From the NCBI GenBank assembly GCA_965200895.1, contig CBDAVM010000001.1, positions 496,001 through 560,000 of the forward strand: a stretch of 64,000 bases of DNA. Direction: 5' to 3'. Origin of the DNA: WTFV01 sp965200895 (lineage in GTDB: Bacteria > Acidobacteriota > Vicinamibacteria > Vicinamibacterales > UBA8438). Each line of letters begins with the position of its first letter. Position 1 is the first letter of the stretch. Below are positions 25,861 through 34,419 of this stretch, piece after piece. Under the pieces are notes generated by a model. The model was not told the DNA's origin. It saw only the letters and a program-made list of their open reading frames with translations, and made no database searches. The position numbers and the translations under genes were made by a program.

Positions 25861-26309
25861 CCCGCTACCGCGTCACCATCGACGGCCGCGTCTACGACGT
25901 CGACATCGACGACCCGGGCGCCCGGCCGGTCACGGCCCGCCTGTCGGGCACGGCCTATGCCGTCGACGTCGAGCCGACGCGCGGCGCCGGCGAAGCGGAG
26001 GCGCCGGCGGAGGCGGAGCCCGCGTCGGGCGAGCCGTCCACGCCCCGGCTCCTTTCGTCCGGACCGTCACCGGAAGCGGACGACGACGCCCCGCGCACGA
26101 TGACCGCGCCGATCCCCGGCACCGTCATGAAGGTGGTGGCGTCCGTCGGACTGCCGGTCGAGCGCGGCGGCGAGCTGCTCACCATCGAGGCGATGAAGAT
26201 GTTCAACGTGATCCGCTCGCCCTGGCGGGGCGCCGTCACCACGGTGCACGTCAAGGACGGCGACCGCGTGATCCAGGGCCAGCCGCTCATCACCCTGACG
26301 CCGCGCTAG
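25857..26309 (+). CDS. Biotin carboxyl carrier subunit of Na+-pumping decarboxylase
   Basis: A 150-residue biotin carrier. A short N-terminal sandwich part (TRYRVTIDGRVYDVDID) is followed by an acidic Ala/Pro/Glu linker and a biotinyl domain with MTAPIPGTVMKVV and the biotinylation site EAMKM (Lys near residue 118). The GTG start overlaps the previous stop in a GTGA arrangement, which fixes it. It moves carboxyl groups from the carboxyltransferase to the membrane beta subunit. Length and linker match MmdC-type carriers. Confidence 0.94.
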   Translation: MTRYRVTIDGRVYDVDIDDPGARPVTARLSGTAYAVDVEPTRGAGEAEAPAEAEPASGEPSTPRLLSSGPSPEADDDAPRTMTAPIPGTVMKVVASVGLPVERGGELLTIEAMKMFNVIRSPWRGAVTTVHVKDGDRVIQGQPLITLTPR

Positions 26310-26342
26310 GAGTCTGCGCTGCCCCTCGACTTCGGAATCCTC

Positions 26343-27407
26343 GTGATGTTCGCCGTCGGCGGCGTCCTGATCTACCTGGCCATCGCCAGGGAGTACGAGC
26401 CGACGCTGCTGCTGCCGATCGGCTTCGGCGTGCTGCTCGGCAACCTGCCGAACTCGCCGATGAACGAGCCCGGCGGCATGCTCTACCTGCTGAACGAGTT
26501 CGGCATCCAGACGGAGCTGTTCCCGCTCTTCATCTTCATCGGCATCGGCGCGATGATGGACTTCCGGCCGCTGCTGTCCCAGCCGATCTTCGCCCTGCTC
26601 GGGGCCGCCGGCCAGTTGGGAATCTTCGCCACGCTGCTGCTCGCCACGGCCATCGGCTTTCCGCTGAACCAGGCGTCGTCCATCGCGGTCATCGGCGCCA
26701 TCGACGGCCCCACCAGCATCTATGTCTCGTCGCTGCTCGCCCCCGAGCTGCTCGCGCCGATCGCGGTCACCGCGTACTCCTACATGAGCCTGGTGCCGAT
26801 CATCCAGCCGCCGATCATGCGGCTGCTGACCACGCGCAAGGAACGGCGCATCCGCATGGCCTACGCGCCGCGGCCGGTACCGCGCGCCGCCGTGATCCTC
26901 TTCCCGATCGTCGTCACTGTCGTCATCGGCCTGCTCGTGCCGCAGTCGGCGCCGCTCGTGGCGACCCTGATGATCGGCAGCCTCATGAAGGAATCGGGCG
27001 TCGTCCCGCAGCTCGCCGGCTCGGCCTCCGAGACGCTGACCAACATCTCGACCCTGTTCCTGGGACTGACCATCGGCAGCCTCATGCAGGCCGAGACCTT
27101 CCTGCAGATCGACACGCTCCTCATCCTGCTCCTGGGTCTCGGCGCGTTCGTGCTCGACACCGTCGCCGGCCTCTGCTTCGGCAAGATACTCGCCCTGGTC
27201 ACCGGCGGCCGGGTCAACCCCCTGGTCGGCGCCGCCGGCATCAGCGCCTTTCCGATGAGCGGCAGGCTGGTGCAGAAGGTGGCGCAGGAAGAGGACTTCA
27301 CCAACCACGTGCTGATGCACGCGATGGGCGCCAACACCGCCGGTCAGCTCGGCTCGGTCATCGCCGGCGGGGTGCTGCTGACGCTCGTGACGAACATCCT
27401 GGGATAG
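26343..27407 (+). CDS. Na+-translocating decarboxylase beta subunit
   Basis: At least 354 residues, with about nine hydrophobic helices. PIGFGVLLGNLP, GIGAMMDFRPLL and AIDGPTSIYVSSLLAPELL contain the conserved Asp and Ser implicated in Na+ transport in OadB/GcdB/MmdB, and the C-terminal AAGISAFPMSGR with NHVLMHAMGANTAGQLGS is diagnostic. The subunit decarboxylates carboxybiotin and exports Na+. GTG 26343 is a conservative start. Family members begin a little earlier, and an in-frame CTG at 26319, placed 6 bases after TAGGAG, would add LPLDFGIL. Confidence 0.93.
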   Translation: MMFAVGGVLIYLAIAREYEPTLLLPIGFGVLLGNLPNSPMNEPGGMLYLLNEFGIQTELFPLFIFIGIGAMMDFRPLLSQPIFALLGAAGQLGIFATLLLATAIGFPLNQASSIAVIGAIDGPTSIYVSSLLAPELLAPIAVTAYSYMSLVPIIQPPIMRLLTTRKERRIRMAYAPRPVPRAAVILFPIVVTVVIGLLVPQSAPLVATLMIGSLMKESGVVPQLAGSASETLTNISTLFLGLTIGSLMQAETFLQIDTLLILLLGLGAFVLDTVAGLCFGKILALVTGGRVNPLVGAAGISAFPMSGRLVQKVAQEEDFTNHVLMHAMGANTAGQLGSVIAGGVLLTLVTNILG

Positions 27408-27456
27408 CCGTGGCCATGCGTTCCCTGTGCGAACGCCCGCGGCCGGCAAGACATCG

Positions 27457-27852
27457 TCACGGTTGACGTTTCTCCTGTGCGATCTGGATCAAGTTGCCGC
27501 ACGAATCGTCGAATACCGCGGTAATGACGGTCCCGAGGTCGGTTGGCGGCTGCACGAATCGCACACCTCTTGCCATGAGACGCTCGTGTTCGGCTTCGAC
27601 GTCGTCGACGGCGAAGGAGGTGCTGGGGATACCGTCCTCCATAAGCGCCCTCCTGAACGGAGGGACCGCGGGATGGTCATCCGGCTCCAGCACCAACTCC
27701 ATCCCCTCCGGCGCTTCCTCGGATACAACCGTGATCCAGGCGTGTTCTCCCAGGGGAATGTTGTGCTTCAACTGGAAGCCAAGCGTTTCCGTGTAAAAGC
27801 GAAGCGCCTTCTGCTGGTCGTTCACGAAGATGCCGGCCAGGTGAATTCTCAT
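27457..27852 (-). CDS. VOC (glyoxalase/bleomycin resistance) family protein
   Basis: A 131-residue vicinal-oxygen-chelate fold protein with two beta-alpha-beta-beta-beta units. It begins HLAGIFVNDQQKALRFY, contains ITVVSEE and ELVLEPDDHP, and ends with FDDSCGNLIQI. His and Glu residues in both halves could bind a metal, as in glyoxalase I. The ATG overlaps the stop of the ArsR-type regulator (ATGA), so the two form one transcript. Many ArsR/VOC pairs act in stress or xenobiotic response, but no substrate can be assigned. Confidence 0.88.
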   Translation of the reverse strand: MRIHLAGIFVNDQQKALRFYTETLGFQLKHNIPLGEHAWITVVSEEAPEGMELVLEPDDHPAVPPFRRALMEDGIPSTSFAVDDVEAEHERLMARGVRFVQPPTDLGTVITAVFDDSCGNLIQIAQEKRQP

Positions 27853-28139
27853 CTGTCAATTCCCCTTTCGTCTGTCGGGATCGGCCAACGCTCCGCGATG
27901 GCCTGCAGCGGGCTGGCCTCGAACCAATGGAGCTTCGACTTCCCCTCGCGCCGCGTGCGAATCAGCCCGGCGGCCTCCAGGACGTCCAGGTGTTGCGTGA
28001 TCGCCTGCCGTGAGGAGTTGATGCCGTGCTTCATGGTCAGGCGTGCGCAGAGTTCGAAGAGCGACTGACCGGACCGATCGACGAGTTCATCCAGGATGGC
28101 TCGCCGGGTCGGGTCGGCGATGGCGCGATACACGTCCAT
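27849..28139 (-). CDS. ArsR-family HTH transcriptional regulator
   Basis: A 96-residue winged-helix regulator. It opens DVYRAIADPTRRAILDELV, the family start, and has a recognition helix in SSRQAITQHLDVLEAAGL followed by the wing TRREGKSKLHWFEAS. No Cys metal site of classical ArsR/SmtB is visible (one Cys only, in FELCARL), so it belongs to the non-metal subgroup paired with SRPBCC or VOC proteins. It probably regulates itself and the coupled VOC gene. Confidence 0.9.
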   Translation of the reverse strand: MDVYRAIADPTRRAILDELVDRSGQSLFELCARLTMKHGINSSRQAITQHLDVLEAAGLIRTRREGKSKLHWFEASPLQAIAERWPIPTDERGIDR

Positions 28140-28218
28140 GAGACCAGGTCACATGTGCTCAGGCACACGCTGATTCATGTCGCATCCTGGACGGACGTGG
28201 ACGTCTCGGGAACACCAC

Positions 28219-29979
28219 CTACCGTTCCGGCAGTGCGAAGACGAACAGCGTGTTCCCGTTGCTCGGGCGCAGCTCCGGGGTCAGGCGGTTGAAGGCGCCC
28301 GACGTCAGCGACCGGCCGGTGCTGACCGCCACGTACTGCCGCCCGTCGACCGCATAGGTGATCGGGAAGCCGGTCAGCGGCGAGCCGAGGTTGATTTCCC
28401 AGAGCACCTCGCCCGTCTCGTGGTCGAACGCCTTGAAGCGGCCGTTGTGGTCGCCGCCGAAAACGAGACCTCCGCCGGTCGCCACCAGGGAGCTGGTGGC
28501 GGCCCGCTGCTCGTGCTTCCAGAGCACCGCCCCGGTCTCGGCCGAGATCGCCTGCACGGTGCCGACCTGGTCGGTGCCGGGGGCGATCTGCGAGCGGACG
28601 CCCAGGCCGTAGAGCGAGCCGTCGTTGGTCGCCATGATCCGGGCGCAGGCGTTGCGCAGCGGGAAGTACATCGCGTTGGTCAGCGGGCTGTAGGCACCCG
28701 CCTCCCAGTCCTTGCCGCCGACCAGGGTCGGACAGGCGAAGACCTCCTGGCCCTCGGCGCGGAAGACCACCTCCGCGTTCTCGGATACGGCGCCGGTCGC
28801 GCCGTCGATGCCGCCGACGACGTTCTGGGCGATGGTCGGCGTCGCCCACAGAAACTCGCCGGTCGCACGGTCCAGGGTGTAGACGATGCCGGTCTTGCCC
28901 GGAATGCCGGTCATCACCCGGCGCTCCTCGCCCGGCTGCAGGCGCGGGTTGATCCACTCGACGGCCGACGGATCCGGGCGCACCGCGGTGTCGACGAGCA
29001 GGCGTTCGAAGGGATGGTCGAGGTCCCAACTGTCGTTGAGGTGCTGGTAGTACCAGACGATCTCGCCGGTGTCGGCGTCCAGCGCCAGGGTCGAGTTGTG
29101 GTAGAGGTGCTTCAGGTCCGCGCCGCCGATCAGGAACTTGGGCGCTGGCGACGTCACCGACGTGCCGATGTAGACCAGGTTCAGCTCCGGGTCGTAGCTC
29201 GGCACCATCCACGCGCCGACGTGCTTCCGCTCCTCGAACGGCACGCCGCCCCAGCTCTCGTCGCCGGGTTCGCCCGGCGCGGGGATCGTCCGCCGCCGCC
29301 ACAGCTCCTCGCCGGTAGCCGCGTCGTGGGCCACGATGACGCAGGCGTTCGGCCCGCCCCGCGGCGTGCAGCCGCGACCGGAGATGATCTTCCCGTCGGC
29401 GATGATCGGGCCGGAGCTCTGGTTGGCCGGGTTCACCCGGTAGTCGAGGATCTCGGTCTCCCAGGCAAGCTCGCCGGTGACCGCGTCGAGGGCGAACACG
29501 TAGTCGTCGCCGCTGGTGTCGATGATGTGCGTGCCGTGGATCGCGAGGTTGCGGTTGAGGTCGGTCAGCACGCCGAGCATGTAATCCTCGAGGTCGTCCG
29601 GCCGGTCGCGCCGGTACTCCCAGCGCAGGTCGCCGGTGGCCGCGTCGAGAGCCTGGATGACGTCGCGCGGGTTCGGCATGTACATCACGCCGTCGTGGAC
29701 GAGGGGCGTCCCCTGCTGGAGTCCGGGTCCGAGACCGCGCGACCAGACCATCCGCAGGTCACCCACGTTGTCGCGGTCGATCCGGTCCAGCGGGCTGTAA
29801 CCCCAGCCGTCGAGCGTCCGCCGCCACATGAGCCAGTCCTCGGGCGCCGGATCCTGGAGCATCGCGTCGGTGACCGGCGTGAAGTCGGACGACTGGGCGT
29901 GCAGCGGGGCGGCCGGCCCGCCCAGGACACCCGCCAGCAGCAGAGCGCATGCGACACGTGCAAGCCGTGAAGCGATCAT
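28219..29979 (-). CDS. Secreted PQQ-type beta-propeller dehydrogenase
   Basis: A 586-residue quinoprotein. The Sec signal (MIASRLARVACALLLAG up to HAQ) sends it to the periplasm. Tryptophan-docking repeats recur (DAATGDLRWEYR, DAVTGELAWETE, DADTGEIVWYYQ, ETGEVLWEINLG), as in the eight-bladed propeller. NDSWDLDHP matches the catalytic Asp and Ca2+ region of PQQ alcohol dehydrogenases. GGAGGAGG precedes the ATG at 29979. No cytochrome domain is fused. It follows a second quinoprotein gene by 41 bases. The alcohol or sugar substrate is unknown. Confidence 0.88.
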   Translation of the reverse strand: MIASRLARVACALLLAGVLGGPAAPLHAQSSDFTPVTDAMLQDPAPEDWLMWRRTLDGWGYSPLDRIDRDNVGDLRMVWSRGLGPGLQQGTPLVHDGVMYMPNPRDVIQALDAATGDLRWEYRRDRPDDLEDYMLGVLTDLNRNLAIHGTHIIDTSGDDYVFALDAVTGELAWETEILDYRVNPANQSSGPIIADGKIISGRGCTPRGGPNACVIVAHDAATGEELWRRRTIPAPGEPGDESWGGVPFEERKHVGAWMVPSYDPELNLVYIGTSVTSPAPKFLIGGADLKHLYHNSTLALDADTGEIVWYYQHLNDSWDLDHPFERLLVDTAVRPDPSAVEWINPRLQPGEERRVMTGIPGKTGIVYTLDRATGEFLWATPTIAQNVVGGIDGATGAVSENAEVVFRAEGQEVFACPTLVGGKDWEAGAYSPLTNAMYFPLRNACARIMATNDGSLYGLGVRSQIAPGTDQVGTVQAISAETGAVLWKHEQRAATSSLVATGGGLVFGGDHNGRFKAFDHETGEVLWEINLGSPLTGFPITYAVDGRQYVAVSTGRSLTSGAFNRLTPELRPSNGNTLFVFALPER

Positions 29980-30020
29980 CGTGGACCTCCTCCGGTGGTT
30001 TGCTGACGGCACCGTTCTCT

Positions 30021-31931
30021 TCACGGCAGCGCGTAGGCGACGATCCGGTCCGTCGCGGCGATCGCCACGTACTGCCGACCGTCGGCCCCGAGCCAGGTCA
30101 TCGGATCGGCGTTGCCCCGCTGCTCCAGCCGGTCGGCCCACAGCTCGCGACCGGTCGCCGCATCGAGCGCGCGGAACCGGTTGTCGTCGGTCGCCGCGAT
30201 GAACAGCAGGCCGCCGGCCGTCACGATGGCGGCGGCGCGACCCGGGCGCCCGGTGTTCCGCCGGCCGGCCGGCAGCGTGTCGGTGACGCCGAGGGTCTCG
30301 CGCCACGCGATGTCGCCGGTCGCGACGTCGACCGCCGTCAACTGCCCCCACGGCGGCTTCTGGCACGGCATCCGCACATCGTCCAGGCTGACCTCGAAGC
30401 TGGCCGGCCGCGGCGTCCGCTTCTCGTACGGCGACGGCGCGTCGTCGCCCGTCGCGTCCACCATCCAGCCGAGCGCACCAACGTCCATCGAGAAGACGAA
30501 GGCGTAGCCGGTCGCCGGATCGAACGAGACGCCGCCCCAGTTCGGGCCGCCGACACCGCCCGGAAAATTCAGCGTGGTCCGCGGCGCGGAGCCGGCGGGG
30601 CGGTAGACCCAGGGCGTGAACGGCCCCGCGTTGTGGATCTCGCCCAGGCTGTCGACCAGCGCCGCGCAGGCCGCGGCATGCGCCGGCGTCGTGTCCTCGG
30701 CCGTCACCAGGTCGGATGCCTCGTAGCGGACGCGCCCCATCGGCGGCGGCTTCACCGGAATCGGCTGGGTCGGAAAGGCCGCCTCGCCCGGCACGTCGCT
30801 CGCCGCCACCTCCCGCTCCTCCACGCCGTGGATCGGTTCGCCGGTCTCGCGGTTCAGCAGGTAGAGGTAGCCCGACTTGGTGGTCACCCCCAGGGCCGGG
30901 ATCACCCCGTCCTCGCGCGGGATGTCGAACAGCGCGGGCGGAGCCGGCGGATCGGCGTCCCACAGATCGTGGTGAATCGTCTGGAAGTGCCAGACGTATT
31001 CGCCGGTCTCGGCCTCCACCGCGACGACCGAGTTGCCGTAGAGGTTCGCGCCCGGCCGGTCTCCGCCGTAGTAGCCCGGGATCGGCGATGCGAGCGGCAG
31101 GTAGACGAGGCCGCGCTCGGCGTCCGCGGTGAAGAAGAACGGCCAGGCGTTGGCGCCGAGCCGCCCCCGCCAGCTTTCGCCGGCCCAGGTCTCGTGCCCG
31201 ACGTCGCCCGGCTGGGCCACCGAGTCGAACTCCCACCGCTTCGCGCCCGTGCGCACGTCGTAGGCGCGGGCGTTGCCGACGCCGCCGATGGCGCCGGGTG
31301 GCGTGTTGGCGCCGACGACCACGACGTCCCGGAACACGAGCGGCACCGAGTTGTAGGGAATGCCCAGGCCCACCGAGCCGATGTCCCCGAAACCCGCGGC
31401 GGGTTCACCCGTGGCGGCGTTGAGGGCATGCAGGCGCAGACCGGTGGTGAACAGGATGCGCGGCTCGTGCCCGTCGTCGCCCGGCCACCAGGCGACCCCG
31501 CGGCGCGACGGCGGGCGGCCGTCGACCGGATGGCTCCAGATCTCCTCGCCGGTCTCGGGACGGAGCGCGACCACGCGATCCGCGGCGGGCAGGTACATCA
31601 CGCCGTCGACCACGATGGGCGTCGCCTGCGAGTTCGGCCCGCGACCGGCCGGATCGGGCTCGGCGCGCCGCAGATCGTAGGTCCAGGCGCGGGCCAGTCC
31701 GGCGACGTTGTCCGGCGTGATTGCGGTCAGCGGCGAGTATCCGGTGCCCGCGAGGTTCCCACGGTACAGCGGCCAGTCGGCGCCGGCCGCGCCCGATGAC
31801 TGGGCCGCAGTCCCCGCCGGCGCGCCGAGAAACAGCAGCGCGCCGGCGCACAGGATGATCGCCCGCCGTCGGGCGGCCGCCACGGCCGGCCGCCGGTCAC
31901 GGTACCGCCACGGTGGTCTCATCAGTCGCAT
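30021..31931 (-). CDS. Secreted PQQ-type dehydrogenase (membrane-lead or signal anchored)
   Basis: A 636-residue quinoprotein resembling soluble domains of quinate/glucose dehydrogenases. A basic N terminus and hydrophobic stretch (AIILCAGALLFLGAPAG) form a signal or anchor. Propeller motifs include PLYRGNLAGTGYSPLTAIT, LRPETGEEIWSHP, IHHDLWDADPPA and DAATGRELW. Cys pairs at AAACAAL and the later MPCQKPP may form disulfides. GGAG stands before ATG 31931, with a second ATG at 31922. The gene is first in the two-gene unit and probably feeds electrons to the respiratory chain. Confidence 0.87.
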   Translation of the reverse strand: MRLMRPPWRYRDRRPAVAAARRRAIILCAGALLFLGAPAGTAAQSSGAAGADWPLYRGNLAGTGYSPLTAITPDNVAGLARAWTYDLRRAEPDPAGRGPNSQATPIVVDGVMYLPAADRVVALRPETGEEIWSHPVDGRPPSRRGVAWWPGDDGHEPRILFTTGLRLHALNAATGEPAAGFGDIGSVGLGIPYNSVPLVFRDVVVVGANTPPGAIGGVGNARAYDVRTGAKRWEFDSVAQPGDVGHETWAGESWRGRLGANAWPFFFTADAERGLVYLPLASPIPGYYGGDRPGANLYGNSVVAVEAETGEYVWHFQTIHHDLWDADPPAPPALFDIPREDGVIPALGVTTKSGYLYLLNRETGEPIHGVEEREVAASDVPGEAAFPTQPIPVKPPPMGRVRYEASDLVTAEDTTPAHAAACAALVDSLGEIHNAGPFTPWVYRPAGSAPRTTLNFPGGVGGPNWGGVSFDPATGYAFVFSMDVGALGWMVDATGDDAPSPYEKRTPRPASFEVSLDDVRMPCQKPPWGQLTAVDVATGDIAWRETLGVTDTLPAGRRNTGRPGRAAAIVTAGGLLFIAATDDNRFRALDAATGRELWADRLEQRGNADPMTWLGADGRQYVAIAATDRIVAYALP

Positions 31932-32309
31932 GGCTGTCTCCGGCCTCCCGCCGGCGCTCGAACAGAGCCGCATTGTATCCCGGCCGGCGCAGGTGTCGCG
32001 CCGGCGGCGCCGACGATCCTGCTTCGAGTACGTTCACGGCTTCACGCGTGTGGGCGCCGGACGCTGCCGGACGGCGTCTCCCCGGCGTGCCCCCGCCCCC
32101 CACGCCCACACCCCCGGCGTGCTACAGTGGCCGTGGCTCGAGCCGGATCGTGACCGGCCCGACCCGCTCGCCGACCGTCCGGGGATTGGGCCCCCCGGCC
32201 CCCCCATCGAACGCCGGTGCGGCGCCGTCCCGGCAGACGCCATGGCCATGTCCCCCGCCGATGGGGGTGAATGCGTGGCGCAGGTCCGGCACGGTGAGGG
32301 AGGTGCGTG
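31932..32309. other. 378-base divergent intergenic region
   Basis: This gap separates the divergent PQQ dehydrogenase and GPP34-P450 genes and must carry both promoters. It is GC-rich throughout and contains C-rich runs around 32091-32105 and 32191-32207. The only strong signal is GGGAGGT at 32298, the ribosome site for the P450 fusion. No convincing protein-coding stretch or RNA gene was recognised. Confidence 0.5.
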
Positions 32310-34280
32310 ATGCTCCGATTTGCCGAAGAAACCCTTCTGCTGATCCTGGATGGAAGAGGCGCACTCAACCACATTCCGGAACACACGCTCAATCTCGTCC
32401 TCGCCGGCGCAACCCTCATGGACCGTGCGCTGGAGGACCGCATCGATACGGATCCCGAGAAGCTCGTTCTCGTCGATCCGACACCGGTCGGCGATGACCT
32501 GATCGACCCGACACTGGCCGATATCGCCGCAGTGCGGAACGACCGGGATGCCCGCTTCTGGCTGGAGCGGGTTGCGGAGCGCGGCGACGAAATCCGGAGA
32601 CGGGCGCTCGACCGGCTCGTGGAACGCAGGATCCTGGAATCTGCCGAAGACGGTTTTCTTTTTCTCGCCAGCGGCGTCTCCCGATCGCGTCTCTATCCGA
32701 CGACGGACGGCGAGGTCGAACAGGAAGTTCGCCTGCGGATCATGCGCGTGCTCTTCACAGAAGCCATTCCGGATCCTCGCGACATCGTGATCATCTCCCT
32801 CGTGAATGCGTGCGAAGAGCTCGAGAGGATCCTGTCGAGGGACGAGTTCGACCAGATTCGGGAGCGCCTCGACATCATCACCAGGATGAACATGATCGGC
32901 CGTTCCGTCACCGAGGCGATCCGTGCACTGCGTACGAAGCAGGAACAGACACGCGTCGCGCCGCTGTCGACGATTCCGACCGCCCCCGGATGGCCGATCC
33001 TCGGCAATGCCTTCGAGCTGACCCGCAAGGGCAACGCCTTCTTCGTGGATCTGTACCGGAAACTCGGTCCCGTCTTCCGGGTCAGGGCCCTGAACCGCAG
33101 CTTCATCATCCTCGCCGGTCAGGAAGCCAATCAGTTCGTGGCCCGCAACGGGACCGTGTGTTTCAGCACCTACTGGATGTGGAGAGACTTCCACCAGGAA
33201 CTCGGGTCGAAGCGGGACGTCATCAGCATGGACGGCGCCGACCACATCCGGCTGCGCAAGGCGCTGGCCCGCGGCTATTCCCGGGGGCTCGCGGAGAAGG
33301 ACATCGATGCGGTCGTGGAAATCATCCGCAACGAGATGCGCCGCTGGCGCGTCGGGTCGAACGTGCCGGCCTTTCGCGCGCTCCAGAGAATGGTCATCCA
33401 GATCCTGGGTCGAATCACCTCCGGCTTCTTCGCGGGTGAGTACACCGACACCCTGCTCTTCTACTTCTATGTGCTTCTCGTCTCGCGCGTCGCGCACCTG
33501 CGGCCGCGGTTTCTGTACGCCGTGCGCATGCGACGGGCGCGGAAGCGGATCGACGAGCTGCTCCGTCAGGTAATGGACTCGCGCAACGAACGGCGGCACG
33601 CCGGAGGCGCGCGCGATCTGATGGACGACATCCTCGATCTCCATCGTACGGATCCCCAGTTCATGCCCGAGACCGACATGAAGACCGTCATGCTCGCGCC
33701 GTTCATCGCCGGCCTCGAGACCATGGCGCTCAGCTCGGCGTTCATGATCTACACCCTCCTCAAGCGCCCCGGCCTCATGGAGCAGGTCCGGGCCGAAACG
33801 GACATGCTCTTCGCCGACGGCGCGCCGAATCCGCGGGCGCTGCGGCAGATGGACGTCACGCATCGGGTCGCGCTCGAGACGTTGCGCATCTTTCCCCTGG
33901 GTTCGGTGCTCGCACGCTCGGTGGCCAATTCCTTCGATTTCGCGGGGTACAGGATCCGCGCCGGCGAAAACGTCATGGTCGCTTCCGCCGTGACGCATTT
34001 CCTTGACGAACACTTTCCCGAACCGGATCGTTTCGACATCACGCGGTACGGACCCGAACGGGCCGAGCACAAGCAGAAGCACACCTACGCCCCGTTCGGA
34101 CTGGGCGAGCACCGGTGCCTCGGCGCGGGCCTCGCGGACGTGCTGATGGTGCTCATCACGGCCACGATCCTGCGCTACGCCGAGCTGGCCATCGACCCGC
34201 CGAACTACGAGCTCAGGATGCTGACTCTTCCGGCGCTGAGGACGAAGGGCTACAACCTCCGCATCGTGCGGCATCTCTGA
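32310..34280 (+). CDS. GPP34 (GOLPH3-like) domain fused to cytochrome P450
   Basis: A 656-residue two-domain protein. Residues 1-205 are a GPP34/GOLPH3-like fold: MLRFAEETLLLILD at the start, repeated LVDPTPVGDDLIDPTLADI-type turns and a helical C part. Residues 215-656 are a cytochrome P450: PGWPILGNAF, the I-helix AGLETMALS, ExxR in ETLRIFP, and the heme motif FGLGEHRCLG with Cys603. GPP34 proteins bind phosphoinositide-rich membranes in eukaryotes; here it may dock the P450 on the inner membrane. GGGAGGT precedes the start. Rieske oxygenase and sterol methyltransferase genes follow, so a sterol substrate is likely. Confidence 0.9.
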   Translation: MLRFAEETLLLILDGRGALNHIPEHTLNLVLAGATLMDRALEDRIDTDPEKLVLVDPTPVGDDLIDPTLADIAAVRNDRDARFWLERVAERGDEIRRRALDRLVERRILESAEDGFLFLASGVSRSRLYPTTDGEVEQEVRLRIMRVLFTEAIPDPRDIVIISLVNACEELERILSRDEFDQIRERLDIITRMNMIGRSVTEAIRALRTKQEQTRVAPLSTIPTAPGWPILGNAFELTRKGNAFFVDLYRKLGPVFRVRALNRSFIILAGQEANQFVARNGTVCFSTYWMWRDFHQELGSKRDVISMDGADHIRLRKALARGYSRGLAEKDIDAVVEIIRNEMRRWRVGSNVPAFRALQRMVIQILGRITSGFFAGEYTDTLLFYFYVLLVSRVAHLRPRFLYAVRMRRARKRIDELLRQVMDSRNERRHAGGARDLMDDILDLHRTDPQFMPETDMKTVMLAPFIAGLETMALSSAFMIYTLLKRPGLMEQVRAETDMLFADGAPNPRALRQMDVTHRVALETLRIFPLGSVLARSVANSFDFAGYRIRAGENVMVASAVTHFLDEHFPEPDRFDITRYGPERAEHKQKHTYAPFGLGEHRCLGAGLADVLMVLITATILRYAELAIDPPNYELRMLTLPALRTKGYNLRIVRHL

Positions 34281-34381
34281 ACCATGGCCGTTCTTGCGCT
34301 TCCCGGGCAGGATCCGTCGAGGAGCCGGACTCGCCGACAGGCAGCGGCGTACACCGCCCGCCTGGCTGCTGCAGCACGATA

Positions 34382-34395
34382 CCCCCCCCCGGGGG
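34382..34395. repeat. Homopolymer tract C9-G5 upstream of Rieske gene
   Basis: Nine C residues are followed directly by five G residues, 25 bases before the GTG of the Rieske oxygenase and inside its presumed leader. Such tracts are prone to slippage and could alter leader structure. It may also be an assembly-sensitive spot where the base count is uncertain. Confidence 0.6.
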
Positions 34396-34419
34396 CCGGG
34401 AGAGGGGGCAGGTGACGGC

